From positions 4,159,001-4,223,000 of the forward strand of contig NC_065425.1 in assembly GCF_024362695.1 (NCBI RefSeq): a DNA stretch of 64,000 nucleotides. The letters run 5' to 3'. The first letter of the stretch is position 1. Every line of letters begins with the position of its first letter. Shown one piece after another: positions 46,146 to 58,114 of the stretch. Below the pieces are notes generated by a model that saw only the letters and a program-made list of their open reading frames with translations, was not told the origin of the DNA and made no database searches. The DNA comes from Pectinophora gossypiella (Eukaryota; Arthropoda; Insecta; Lepidoptera; Gelechiidae). The position numbers were made by a program, and so were the translations under genes.

Positions 46146-46631
46146 ATACTTGATATCACGTAGGTACTTAATGCGGAGAAAAAAAATATCGCGATGATAC
46201 CAGTTATAAGAATTGTTTTCGGCGAGATATAAATAGGTGCGGAGCGTAATACGTAGTGTTATTGTTAATTGTAGAATAAAGCTTTAAGTTTGAGGGTAAA
46301 AAGCTTTTAGCCTCCGTGCTCCGTCCTTTTACTAAAAGCACATAATAAATAATATGGGTTTTAACAACGTAACGGTAGCCGGTAGCTTAATTGGTTTCTT
46401 CAGATTGTATTTGTCATTTAAATTGAAGTGTAAATCTTTTTTTTTTATTTATTGCGGCTTTGGTTACAAGACCTTTGGCCGAAAAGTGGAACTTAAATAA
46501 CATGAAAATAACAAAATTCAGTATCCTAAACTTAAAAAAACAACTTAAATTAAACTATATGTGTAAGTCTTTTATAAGTGAAAAACAACATAGTCCAAGA
46601 AATATGCAATAAAGACCATAAAAACAAGAAA

Positions 46632-46800
46632 CGTTTATTTACAAAACCATACTGATATGCCAATTTCAATAAAAATCAATTATAACTCGGAAGCATAAAA
46701 ACTCGGAATATTAAAAATGAACGTCTACCGAGTCAATATAACGGAAACGAGATTTCCTTGACTAATCAGCTTTGCAATCATTCGTGAAATTATGTATAAG
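46632..46800 (+). promoter_or_regulatory. SPH-B promoter block
   Basis: Nearly identical to the block before SPH-C over more than 150 bases. It has ACTCGG at 46685 and 46701 and an inverted copy (CCGAGT) at 46728. TATAAG at 46795-46800 lies 77 bases before the ATG and is the likely TATA box. Similarity this strong in non-coding DNA shows that the duplication unit included the promoter or that the promoter is under constraint. Confidence 0.6.
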
Positions 46801-46871
46801 ACTTATTAATTATTTCTTATTTGAATTGTGTATATTGGCTATTGGCCAACTCTTTCTTTACGAAATTCGAG

Positions 46872-49800
46872 ATGAAAACCTGTTTGGACTTAGATTTTTG
46901 GCTTTTATGTCTGATTGGGGTGTCTTGTTGCATTTTAGGTGAGTTTGTAACGTGTTCATTAGTTATTAACAGCTGCATTGTAAACATTTGTAACAGGAAC
47001 AATTTAGTGTCATCGAAAGAAAATCTTTTTTATAATATGTATAAACAATGAGTAACATCAACGCATTGGAAATATACTTATGGGTTGTCAATTGCTTCTA
47101 TTTATTTTACGCTAGTAAAGGTTTTTAAGAAACGTCTAGCAGTCGAATATTTGGCAGTGTTGCAATGTTCTAAGACTACTCCTACATATTTGAGTTATAA
47201 CTGAATGAACTGCTTCCTTCAGCTTCCTGGTAAATGCGAGAATAACTAGCGAATGCTAGGGGGTGTGTGTTCAAAGACAGACTACTACAGAGACGACCTG
47301 TAAAATTATGCTGACGATGCCTTACTTATTCAATTAATAATTCAGGCAACTCATACGATATATACCTCAATTGAAGAAGAAATACAATGTTAAAAACTTA
47401 AAATTGCGTCTAAAGCGTCGAAACACCCCTACCTCTGGCAAGAAGTCCGCCCAAAGCAGCTCAGCAGCGAAGTAGTGGGCAGACAGAGCTTGGAATTGGA
47501 ATACTTAAAGCTATAAGTTATATCTTATTCAGAAAGCACTGGGCCGTGCGGCCTTTTCTCTTAATCCTGTTTTTTTTTTTTCACTCAATTATTGTACAGG
47601 AACACAATCGCTCGAGACCAGAACAGTGTTACCAAAGAATGTACTTGATTCCGTAAAAAAAGCCAACGCTACCGAAATCAGACAGATTCTGAATAACACC
47701 AGAAGGATTATACTTGGCCATGAAGCTACGAACTCAAGACCTTATATGGTAAGAGAATATGTTTTCTCTATTTTTACTCATAAAATTTTATGTAATAATT
47801 TAACTTGGCATACTGTTACTTGTCCTATTATTAGTTACGCATAGTATTAATTTGTCATAACCTTTTAAGCATAATTTTGAAACTCATAACTACTATAAGC
47901 ATAATAATTAATGCCAATAATGATATATAAGCATAATTATTATAAACATAAAAATTATACTCCGAATAAGAAAAGTTTTGGCACAACTTTGAACATTTTC
48001 GAAACTTACTTATCCTTGGCTGCATTTGGTTCATGATTGTGACTTTTATATTTTTTGACACTATTTCATGCTGTTGGTCATCATTCAATATACTTTTGAT
48101 GTGTAAGATAAACATGCTGGCGGCGTAGGGGTGGCCCAAGGGCCACCCCCGCCGCACCCTAACCTACTATTATCCCTTGTAAAAATTATGACAAAACACT
48201 ATTTGTTATTCTAAAAAAGAATTATGGAAAGCTATTTATATGCGAATCAAATTTATGCCAACAAATATTAGTCCAAAAATAAGTTATACCTAACAAACCA
48301 GTATTCCTAGATGTTATTATGGGAAAGTACTATTATGCTAAAAAACCTTATGCAAAAAGGATTATGATAATTAAAATTATGACAAAAACATTTATGCATT
48401 TTAAGAGAATCCCGAGAATATGCATAACCTAATGCTTACTTCTCGCTGTAAATGGAAACTATGGAATTCCAATTGTTTCGATCCTGACACACTAAACTTC
48501 TCTTGCTTCCTCCACATGGAAAGAGCAACACTCAAAATGTCATTATATCATTATACATATTTAATTATGCTCAAAAGGGTAGTTTCCAACTATTCCAATC
48601 AGTTACCTACTTTTTACTAAACGTCAAAACACGAAATTACTATGGAATTTATATGAATAAACAACCTGTGACGTCATAGAAAAACGTGACAAAATGTGTC
48701 ACTTATTCGTTTATCTTGATTAAAATTTATAAATAAGTTAAATAGAAAAAAAAGGAAATGTTTTTCGTGAGTTTTAAATCTGTCTTTATTTAGTCATAAT
48801 CACAATTTCATAATTTATCTTTGACCTAGGTAACTATCTAATTGGAGCTTTAATCATTAGCGACAAAGTGGCACGACCGATCCGCCCGATTGCTTAATGT
48901 TGTCATGTTCATATTGTTGGTTATACTATTGATCCATCTTGACAACAAGATGACGGGACTAAATTTAAACGTGTATATCTTTTCGACCGTTCCATGTTTT
49001 TGCTTTTTACTTACAATTAATGGGCGCAAATCTACAACTTTTATCTCAATTATCTTTTTCTAGGTGTTCTTGAAACTACCGTCAAACAGCGCCAAATTCC
49101 AAGACTACCGCAGTTGGTTGTGCGGTGGTATTATCGTCCACGAGGAGTATATTCTCACCTCAGCAGCCTGTATCGAGGACGTCAAGCATTTCTACGTCGT
49201 CTCAGGGACTTACAAGTATTTTTGTTGTTCTTTTTATACAGTCCTATTTCATTATTTAGGTCTAGAATGAAAGCTGTCTGAGCCATCATCGAGCCGTATC
49301 CAATCACTTTTATCGTCATATACATGTTTGGATCATAAGTGGTTTCTAAGATTTGTGCCCGGTTAATGTCAAGAGGTTCGCCCCCTATTAAATGCGACTT
49401 AAACATTATCTGGCGAGGAGTGGGTGTATAGGTATACTTATAATATGTTATATTACGTTATGTCGAATGTCGTAGTTACAGCCGTAATTTTATAATGCTT
49501 AAATGCTCATCATAAATCCACGTGTACAATTGATACACACATACATACATACATATTAAACAGCCTATATACGTCCCACTGGTAGGCATAGGCCTCCCCT
49601 CAATGAACGGGAGGGGGTACGGAGCATACTCCACCACGCTGCTCCAATGCGGGTTGGTGGAGGATACAATCGCGCACACTTGTTACAATTGGCGGGTGGT
49701 ACAATTGATATCATTATCTTTCTCCCCTAAAATGTATCCCACATTTTATTCTAAGTGGGATCAGCACCACTTGTATCCTCTTCTTCTTCCGTACATCTCT

Positions 49801-52800
49801 GTCGGTCGACATCTTCAAGTTCTCAAATATTTCCTCCAGGACCATCCTTCTCACGCAATCCATCCACAGACACGCATTAATTTAAGAGCCATGCTTTTTA
49901 CGGTGTAGCATTCTCCATTCTAGTCTATCAAAGGCCAATTCTTTGACTTCCTTATAAAACACGACGTTCACCTTTTTCTTATATTGTCAAGTCAACATAC
50001 CTAATGTTATTTTTTTCACAGATTCGCATTCGACCAAGATCGCTTTAACAATCCTTGTATCAAAAATGGCGCTAAAAAAGCTGTGTGGAAATGTATTCCC
50101 CGAAGTAAGTTTTAGTTATCATGTTAAACCTTTATAGCCTTATAGCGAAAACTTCATAAGCGCCGTGTATGAAAAATCACATTCAAATGTGTTTTTTTAT
50201 TGTTTTTTTTTTCAATAGACACGCTAGTTTCAATCCGGGTAAATAATTATCGTTTCAATTTTTACCCGGATTGAAATTTACTGAAAGAAATCCGAGTTGT
50301 TTTTCGAAAAAAAATCACGTCATAATGTGATTTTTTCCAAAATGGCGCTTACGTGGTTGTCACTAAATGTAGCTTATTATTTAGCTTATTTTAATAACGG
50401 ATCATGATCATTAATGATCCGCTACCTTTTCAATTCTCTCTCTCTCCATTTAAGAGCTGCGCTCTTGTCGGTGGAGTAATCGCCATTCCTCTCTTCTTCC
50501 CGCCAAAACCTTCACCTCCCGATACGACAAGACCTGCACCTTCTCTTTTATTTGTTTCATAAATGTTATTCTTGTCACTTACTATTTGGATAATACACTG
50601 GCCTGCAAAACTAAGTACTATACTTTTAAAATTATAATATTTTTTTAAGTACATAAGATAATCTTCCCAAATAAAAAGGACTTGAAATGTCACTAAGGTA
50701 CAGTTTAATAGTTACAAAGAAAGCTGATAAAATCATGTATAAAACGGTTTTTTATTCAAATATGTAACTTCTGTAGTTTAGAAAAAAAATTGGGAAAGTG
50801 TAGTAGTTTTGCAGGCCAGTGTATTTATCAAAATCAAAAGTGACAAGCTTTGGATGGAAAACAACGTTTTGGAGCTTTCAGACTATGTCTTTGATGGTCA
50901 TGAGAACGACAACATTCGATGGATGAACAACGATATCGCTGTGGTGAAACTGGAAGACGAGTTCGACTTCACGAGGCGTGTCAGGGGATGTGACTATGCT
51001 CCGAGACCCATTTGTTACAATAATCAAAGTGCCAAGTTCGAAGAAGAAGGTACCCCTGGCTCCATTGCCGGTTGGGGTAGTACTGATAAGTATAACGACG
51101 TGCGTATGTGAATATGTTTCATGTTTCACCATCGTCTTCATGTTTCGTCGTCTGGTACCTAAGGGCAACGCCAATATGTATTAACTTTTAACACTTATGT
51201 TTCTAAGCAACACTAAGCCGTTACTAAACATTAGCTTTATCCTGTATTTCATAGTCTCCGGTCACCTAACCTGAAGATTTGACCGGTTTGGATTTTTACA
51301 AAACCGACTGCTGCCAGACTGACCTTTTAAGCCGCGAAGAGAAAACCAGTCCCATACAAGTCACATACCTCCGAAACGTATTTCTCGGGAATATGGGTTT
51401 CATCACGATGTATATCTTTACGGCTAAGCACGCGATAAACATTTCCGATACAAACATGAATTCGAAAATCATTGGTTTAAGCCCGTGTTGAAGTCCAAAC
51501 CTGCGACATCACAGTGAAATCAGCGTTCTTCCGACTCGTTCGAATTAAAGTGATGAATGGAATTGACAGCTATTTTTTTACGTGATGGCCTGAGTCGCTT
51601 GTGTCAATTCGGTTAATTTTCGTTCTGTTACATTGTTTTTGAGGCTGACGTCGACGCAAGAGTTCTATACCACGGATTTAGCCTGTGCTAGTATTGTTGT
51701 GACAGTCTGTGATTAATTTTGAATACATTTTTGACACTATTTATCTTCCGTAGTGGGTGAACTCACGTAAGCAAAACGATCAGACCGACTTACTCTATGC
51801 CCCGGTCACAATTTTGGGCAAGGCCGCGTGCAAGAAACGTTGGGGCCAGAGGTACCATAACATCATTGACAATTACATGGTTTGCACTAACGACTTCACT
51901 TCAGGACTCAGTGAGATTTGCCAGGTCAGATGCAGTTCCATTTATATCTTACCCATCTGTAGGCTTTGCTTTGTCCAATAGCCGTACGACGTCTATCTAC
52001 GTCGATAGCATTCGCTGCGTCTATTGGCCGAAGCTTATATAATTCGGGCCGCGCGCGGCACCGTTGCCGTGTCGCGCGCGAGGCCTGCTATAGAGAGTTT
52101 CTGATAGGTGCATGTCTTCTTTATTTGTTTTTATTTTGTTTGTATATAATAAATAACAGTTTATAATAACTTATCGTTTAATTAATGGCACAATAATTTC
52201 ATCAAATTCGTTAAATAAACTAGTACTTAGGTACTGTTTTGAAGTTACTGAATCTCATATGTCAAATCTTTACGAAATTAAAGCAAAAATTTAAATAATA
52301 GCTTAAATCAAACTTAATAGTCTTAAAATGTCTCTAAATAATATTTGCTGACAGGAAAAATATGTAGACTGCACAGACATCGTGGAAGATGAGACTGAAC
52401 GGAGATCATTAAATCCAAATGACATTCCTGTGCATTCCGCCAACCACAACTATTCAACTTCTAGAAGACAGGGTGAGAAGAAAAAGGACGGTGGTTTCTG
52501 TGAGGTGTGTTCTTTCGCCATTTTCTTATCTAGAGATCGATAGTAAGCTTAGTATTTTGCCACCCGGTTGGTATTCTTGGCAGTATTCATCAGCTCCATA
52601 ATAACATACACACGCGTCTGAACGCTCAACGTAAATTCATCCAGCGACATCCACATTGACTAGCCTATAGGCTTAATAGTATTTGAGCTGTGCAGTTGTG
52701 GAACTTTCTACTGAATTGCCTTCTTCAGTAACACAAGCGCTAGTTGTGCTTGCGCGAAACCAAAGAAGCAATGAATGACGTGGAAAGATTTATAACAGGA

Positions 52801-55160
52801 TCGTTGCATTACATGACTGCTTTGTGCATAATTCGATCCTACTGGCTATTCTCCCGCGGCATCTCTGTGTTGTAAATACTCTGTGGTGTAAGCTCTCTAC
52901 GCTTCAAGTGACCTGTCTTTATCTGGAGGATGATTTCATTAGTCCACGTCTTTTTTAAAGAAACGTAATCGTTACCACGTCATAAAAAATGTTTCCATTT
53001 TTCAGAACGACCACGGCGGCCCTTTGGTGCATGGCGAAGGCACAAGTGCCTTAGCTATTGGCATCATCTCTGCGTGTTTAGTCCGGGAGAAGACCAACCA
53101 GTGCTACGGGCCTTTCCTTTACACTAGCATCTATAAGAATCGTGTGCTTATCAACTGCGCCATTTATAAAGACGTCGGGTAAGATATTGTCGATATCGTC
53201 AGTGTAAATCGTCATTCCGAATCTAATATACACCTCTGTGGAACCCAATAATAATAATAATATGGGCGTAGGGATGTGACGACCCCATTGCGCCTTGGTG
53301 AATTCACCAGTGAACCTTGTGAATTCAACAGTGTACTCAGTTACAACAGGCCAGCTTGTGGCGAGTTGTTGGTGAATGACGTCACCACGGAGCTGAGATC
53401 CACCGAGAGTGGGTCAGACCCTCCGTCTCCGACTTGCTTTAACTGGCCGGCTGGAGTGGACACCAGCGGGGGCCACAGGACTCTCTCCTCTGGCTTGCCT
53501 TAGAGCTATACGCCCGCAGGGTGGAAGTAATTAGCACGCGAGTTGGTGAGGCGGGTAAGAAGCCGCTTCGCAGAAAGCGGTGTACACCTCTCGATACACT
53601 GAGCTGCTCGCAACCATGATGCCTTGCGGTCCTGTCGAGTCGATAGATAGGTGGCCCATCCAGTGAGTGGCGAGTGAGTGCTCATTTTATCCATGTTTAC
53701 CAACATTGGTCAAGCATTGGGCTATGGGGGACTATGGCAGTCCCCCATAGCCCCAGTATCCCAGTCCACTAACCCCCAACCCAATAGTCCAGTTCCCCTT
53801 GTTACCATAAATTATGCAATAGCCCTACACGAACCGGTGATCGTCTTTGGGTGTACTCCCATAGTGCATACAGGGATAATCGCCTGTTGGTATCACTCTA
53901 CATTTAGATTAAATTGTGTTAAGGGGCTCTAGATGTTGGCTTGGTCCCCACATACGTCTCCCAAAAGTCCAGGACTCCATAGTCCCGAGATATGAAAACG
54001 ACATACAAATAATAATAATATTTACTTATTCGAAATATTAAAAGACAACACAGATCCATTTATTTGTAAGATAAGCGAATACAAATTAATACTAGATTCG
54101 CGATTTTAACGTGTAAATCCAATTATCCTTTTTTGTTCCCAGGAATGACTGTAGTAAGTTATTCAGAGCTAGCATCACGCATATTGAAGAGGAATTTAAT
54201 TGGTCTGATCATCCTGATGGGTAAGAAATCATTAAAATTACTCCAAGCAATTTTTAACTTCGAAAATAGCTAGCTAAGTGTATATATCGCGTAGAGTGGT
54301 AAGTAACAAGTGACAACATAAATGCCTACCACATTTGTGCTCAAAAGGTACATTACAGTTAACACGAACACTATCTATTCTGTGTTCTCAAATGAGTACC
54401 CACAGAGACATAGAATAAGAAATAATACTATGTATAGAACGGCAACTCCGCTCCCCACCAGCGTCTGGGTTAGGTTTCGTCATATAGTTTAGTCTTGAAT
54501 CGTGAAGGCTGCGCGCGGACCGTTGTTTTTATTCTTTATCATTTTGCAAATTGGCTTTTTCGTGAGTAGTGCTACCTACCTAAGTAAATAATGACGATAG
54601 GGGTGTTAGGACCCTGACTCGGCGACAATAGATCCCTCCTTATTTCATCACAAGAAAGCTAAACCTTACTATAGAAGCAGTAGAGCTAGTATACTAGTTA
54701 CTATCTGTTTGCAGGATTAGTAGTAAAAACAGTGGGGTTGAACCGGCGACAACGGTTCTCATACAAAATGCACGTTAGGGCCTTTCTAACTTCTTTCTTC
54801 TATTCCGTGAGGGTAGCAGACAGTGTGTGACAGTAATGTGGATATCAACCACCGCTACTCTTTGAATTAAAAAAAAAGTTCTGACATATTAAAAATTTCC
54901 ACAGACCTGCTAAAAGTGAAATCAAAGCCATGCGAAGAAAGGAAGAAGAGGAAAAACGTAAACTGGCCGCTAGTGGTGGCGCAAGCGTTGCTAATGCAAC
55001 TAAATCCAATGCTAATGCTACTGAAAACAAAGGTGATACTCCTCTGCAGCACGTTGGTCTCATCCTTAGGTCCCATGACGATGAAGAAACTCTAAAACCG
55101 AAAGTTCAACAGGCTACAACTCCTAAAATTGCTGTTGCGACCACAGCAGCTGCACCATAA
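46872..55160 (+). CDS. SPH-B: secreted chymotrypsin-fold pseudoprotease
   Basis: Ten-exon gene, 498 aa: 46872-46938, 47600-47748, 49064-49215, 50022-50104, 50882-51099, 51754-51924, 52355-52504, 53006-53178, 54143-54220, 54905-55160. It starts with a signal peptide (MKTCLDLDFWLLCLIGVSC). Arg57-Arg58 then IILGHEA resembles the RIVGG activation site. Ala107 replaces catalytic His57 in LTSAAC, Asp168 is Asp102 (NNDIAVVKL), and NDHGGPL has Asp332 (Asp194) and His333 in place of Ser195. Gly193 of the oxyanion hole is Asn and the S1 Asp189 position is Gly. These changes exclude a normal serine protease mechanism. Between the Cys182- and Cys191-equivalents an insertion of about 65 residues, largely on exon 7, adds two cysteines. 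After the FLYT segment comes a tail rich in Lys, Glu and Ala with NAT sequons. Family usual length is about 250-300 aa, so this is long. Function unknown. Confidence 0.9.
48585..48800 (+). repeat. ATGACGTCAC-core repeat (SPH-B intron 2)
   Basis: CCAATCAGTTACCTACTTTT, AACGTCAAAACACGAAATTA, ACAACCTGTGACGTCATAGA, AAAACGTGACAAAATGTGTC. Copy of the 38040-38440 element without its insert. Confidence 0.5.
49558..49668 (-). mobile_element. LINE 3'-end fragment (SPH-B intron 3)
   Basis: CAGCCTATATACGTCCCACT, GGCATAGGCCTCCCCTCAAT, GGAGCATACTCCACCACGCT. The ACATACATACATACAT run before it is the complement of the tail. Confidence 0.6.
50596..50821. mobile_element. mariner/Tc1-type MITE with perfect 18-base TIRs (SPH-B intron 4)
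   Basis: Ends CACTGGCCTGCAAAACTA and TAGTTTTGCAGGCCAGTG are exact inverted copies, each flanked by TA (50594-50595 and 50822-50823). It is 226 bases long, AT-rich, with no transposase. It ends 60 bases before the exon 5 acceptor. The perfect ends suggest a recent insertion. Confidence 0.8.
51245..51530 (-). mobile_element. GATG-tail SINE (SPH-B intron 5)
   Basis: Complement of the body: CCGGTCACCTAACCTGAAGA, TTTGACCGGTTTGG, CAAACATGAATTCGAAAATC, ATTGGTTTAAGCCCGTGTTG, GTCCAAACCTGCGACATCAC. Confidence 0.6.
52030..52095. repeat. GC-rich hairpin (SPH-B intron 6)
   Basis: GGGCCGCGCGCGGCACCG then TTGC then CGTGTCGCGCGCGAGGCC; arms of about 17 bases. It stands out in an AT-rich intron. No TIR element could be delimited around it. 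Confidence 0.5.
53256..54015. mobile_element. unclassified insertion in SPH-B intron 8
   Basis: About 750 bases with higher GC than the intron around it, bounded on both sides by AATAATAATAATAT-like runs that may be target duplications. It contains a 75-codon frame (53276-53503) with no recognised domain and an inverted GGGCTATGGGGGACTATGG / CCCCCATAGCCCC hairpin at 53719-53755. Probably a fragment of a retroelement; the class is not recognised. Confidence 0.35.
54405..54515 (-). repeat. ACACAGACACCACACATTGACG repeat, 3' part (SPH-B intron 9)
   Basis: CATAGAATAAGAAATAATAC, TATAGAACGGCAACTCCGCT, CCCCACCAGCGTCTGGGTTA: the complement of the repeat's right end. Confidence 0.45.
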
Positions 55161-55171
55161 TTTATTACAGA

Positions 55172-55177
55172 AATAAA
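55172..55177 (+). terminator. poly(A) signal of SPH-B
   Basis: AATAAA twelve bases after the TAA stop, implying a very short 3' UTR. Confidence 0.65.
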
Positions 55178-55339
55178 GTGTCGTAATTGATGTTTCTCTT
55201 TTATTTTTACTGAATGAAGGACTTTCCAGGCTACGTTTCCTAAACAAAATATAGATGGCGCTGTATACATTTAACGTAATAATAACCTATTTTCTCGTTG
55301 CTCGGGTATATTTCAAAAATATAATGTAATAGCAGAGGA

Positions 55340-55530
55340 TATGTAAAAATAATTATTGTTTGATAATTGGATCATATATGTATAGAATTATGTTGTTACC
55401 TGTATTGCTTGTCTTTATTTTAATCAGAATAATAATGCGTGGAAGATGTGTTGTGCCTGGGTGCAATAACAAGGGTCATCGTTTATACCCAAAAACAAAG
55501 ATAAAGGATGCATCCATATGCATCCTTATA
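55340..55530 (+). mobile_element. repeat with THAP-like finger remnant
   Basis: A short open stretch reads MRGRCVVPGCNNKGHRLYPK. Its Cys-x4-Cys start and HR-Y-P-K end resemble the N terminus of a THAP zinc finger, a DNA-binding module of P-element-type transposases. Copies at 36440-36605 and 42925-43115 share flanks. The resemblance is weak evidence, as only about 20 residues remain. Confidence 0.4.
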
Positions 55531-55539
55531 CCTCATCCT

Positions 55540-55589
55540 TATGAGACAAGGGGGATTAATGGCCATCCATTAATCCCGCTTGTCTCATA
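55540..55589. repeat. 50-base near-perfect palindrome
   Basis: TATGAGACAAGGGGGATTAA and TGG pair with CCATTAATCCCGCTTGTCTC and ATA: 23-base arms with one mismatch and a 4-base loop. The arm matches the left end of the MITE at 56040, so this looks like a MITE reduced to its two ends. Confidence 0.65.
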
Positions 55590-56035
55590 CGCAACCACAA
55601 GATGCATATTTGTCTATTATCCATTATATTAGAACGATAAACGAAGGCAATATGTATAGTGCCATCTATTTTTTTTTTGGTCGTAGTCTTGAAATTCCCT
55701 TATTTTCTCATTGAGCTTACCTGCCTGATATGCTTGTGTAGTGTTACCATAGTTTTTATTATAGAGACATGCCTGGGCATAGCTGGTGGGACCGAAATAT
55801 GCACAAAACGAAATGTTTCTCTGAGGCAACGATCGTATTATAGAACTTTCCACGTTATTCATTGCTTCTTTGGTATCGCGCTACCACAACTAGCGCTTGT
55901 ATTAGTACGCAATGAACGGCGGGTAAATCGATGTAGCGGTTCAGCTAGAAATGTCTTGGTGCGCGTCACACGCCGACGTGAGTTAACTAGCAGAATAAGT
56001 TGAATTAAGGATTATACCTATAAGTAAATACCTTC

Positions 56036-56180
56036 TATGATACAAGGGGGATTAATGGCCATATTGAAGCACACCTAAAAAAACAATATTGCTATTTGAC
56101 ATTTTTGTTAGCGTTGCTCTTAACTACATTTATGTGCATAAATGTCAAATTACAATATTGCTTTTTAGATGGTACTTATA
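56036..56180. mobile_element. MITE, GCAATATTGC family, downstream of SPH-B
   Basis: TATGATACAAGGGGGATTAA, TGGCCATATTGAAGCAC, ACAATATTGCTATTTGACAT, then TGTCAAATTACAATATTGC and TTTTTAGATGG. The right terminus is shortened. Confidence 0.6.
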
Positions 56181-57534
56181 AAGGTAGAATGGAATAATAT
56201 TGTTTTTATTATTTTTAAAAGGAATTGGCATTGCGTCATTGGGTAATCGCTTACGTACGGTCTGCAAAAAATCTATTTATGTTTGTTTTATCTTTATCAC
56301 TTTTGCAGTTTCTATGTGAACATACCAATTTATTTTTTTACCACATCTAACCGTAGCGTTTTCCGTTGCATTATACGATTATAGTATAATTACAAATTAA
56401 TGATTTACCTACTTATAAATAGGATCTTTGGTAGCACATGAATTCCGCTATTAGGGTTAGTAAGGTCAAACGTCAGAATCAGAATCATTTATACAACGTA
56501 ACTATCATGGATAAACTTGTTGAAGGTCACATTTAACACTTGTAATATTTTTGAATTTACGTCATTTCGCAAGGTGTTATGGCTGAGGAGAAGAAATGAC
56601 AAGAAACTGCAACATCAACACATCTTTTAAATCAATGAGGGCACATTACCAGTTATTTAATAACTAGAGGAACACATTCAATACCAGACATTTTTATCAT
56701 TTAGGTAATCATAATCTTATTATAATAAGCTTTTTTTACGTAAAGTAAGCTTCACATGAGCTTTAAATTTATTTTCTGAAAAATTCAAAATATTATCTGG
56801 TATTTTATTGTAAAAACGTATACATCACTTTATTTATTTATTTTAGAGTAACTTATTAATTAGGTAGTATTTTATTTTAATTAAGTACCTAAGTAAAATT
56901 GGGTGCTTATGAGATGTGTGCGTAAAGAATGTAACACATAACATAGCATCACGCCTTTGTCCCCAAACAGGTAGGCAGAGGAGTGTATAGTATACTTATA
57001 CACCCACTCGTCAGCAATAGGGATAGATCCTAGTGCCATTAACCAGGCACAAATCCTGGAAACCACATGATATCAATTATTATGATCCAAACATGAATAC
57101 AAGGTCAAAAAGTCAAATAAAAGAAAAAGGTAATAGGTAGTGAAGATTGAGTCTGTTATTTTTTTATATTTCTCCATAAAAGCGTTCAAAACGTAACTAA
57201 AATAAAAATAATTTATGATTTTTAATAAAAACTAATTTTGATAAGGTTTATAATTCTTAATAATTTATTAATTAATGTTTATAATGTTTATAAATAGCAT
57301 TAACGGCAAAAAAATGTCTACTTAAAATTTTAACCTTTATGCCTTTTCCTTTTCTAGGCACCTCTGCATTTACGATTTTAGGTTGTTTTTTTTTGTTGTC
57401 GAAAAATATCATTTGCGCGACCCTTAAGGATCTAATGGTACCCTAATTTTGTATTCAACACTTTAGAAAAAAAAAGTAAAAATTCGTAAAATGCACTTTG
57501 AAAAATTCTCATAAATGTTTAACGAAAGTGCTTA

Positions 57535-57695
57535 TAATAATCATTCTTTCACACATTCACTTTTAGCGATAAAGGAAAAAATCGTGGGAAAACCCGCATT
57601 CCCGAGAAATGCGGTCCAGTATAAAACTGGACTTGCCAAATCTTCAAGTTAGGTAAGCGGATCTCTTGCGAAATGGGGTAAGCTAGGGATGATGA
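57535..57695 (+). mobile_element. GATG-tail SINE, internally deleted
   Basis: CCGCATTCCCGAGAAATGCG joins directly to GGTCCAGTATAAAACTGGAC, TTGCCAAATCTTCAAGTTAG, GTAAGCTAGGGATGATGATG. Confidence 0.55.
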
Positions 57696-57884
57696 TGATG
57701 CAGAGGAAGTACTTATTTCCCCCTCTTTATGTCGATCGTTTATTTATATCTTTTGCTTTTTGACTTATCATTATAGTGAAAAGATTCGCTAATCAGCGCA
57801 GGATTTTTTGCTAAATGTTCAGGGTATAGTACCGAATGAAAGTTCTTATAGATCTATTACTTTGTTTCCAAGCTTTTTGCAGAT

Positions 57885-58035
57885 CTCATCATTATCATCA
57901 TCAACCGGAAATCGTCCACTGCTGGGCATAGCTCTCCCCCAAGACTCGCCACAATAGCCGATCCTCTCTGTTGCCCGCATCATGCGTTTTCCCGCGACCT
58001 TCAATAGGTCCACCTTGTCCACCATTTGCAGATCT
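57885..58035 (-). pseudogene. LINE protein C-terminal remnant
   Basis: Minus-strand frames read RLLWRVLGESYAQQWTISG and VDKVDLLKVAGKRMMRA, the ending of a LINE protein of the AQQW type. A TCATCATTATCATCATC tail complement sits at 57887-57903. Confidence 0.5.
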
Positions 58036-58114
58036 ACAGTAAACAAAATGTTTGTAACATGGCAAAACAATTTCAGAAAACCGTAAAAATAAACAACAAA
58101 ATACATTTCTAAAC

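Larger units (their letters stand above)
56181..58114. other. intergenic region SPH-B to SPH-C
   Basis: No gene recognised. AT-rich DNA with a GATG-tail SINE (57535-57695) and a LINE end (57885-58035). A GGCGTGATGC-type LINE/SINE tail complement lies at 56945-57060. Confidence 0.6.

Noticed and set aside
53276..53503. 75-codon frame in SPH-B intron 8 as a nested gene
   Set aside because: No recognised domain; inside a probable insertion with AATAATAATA borders.
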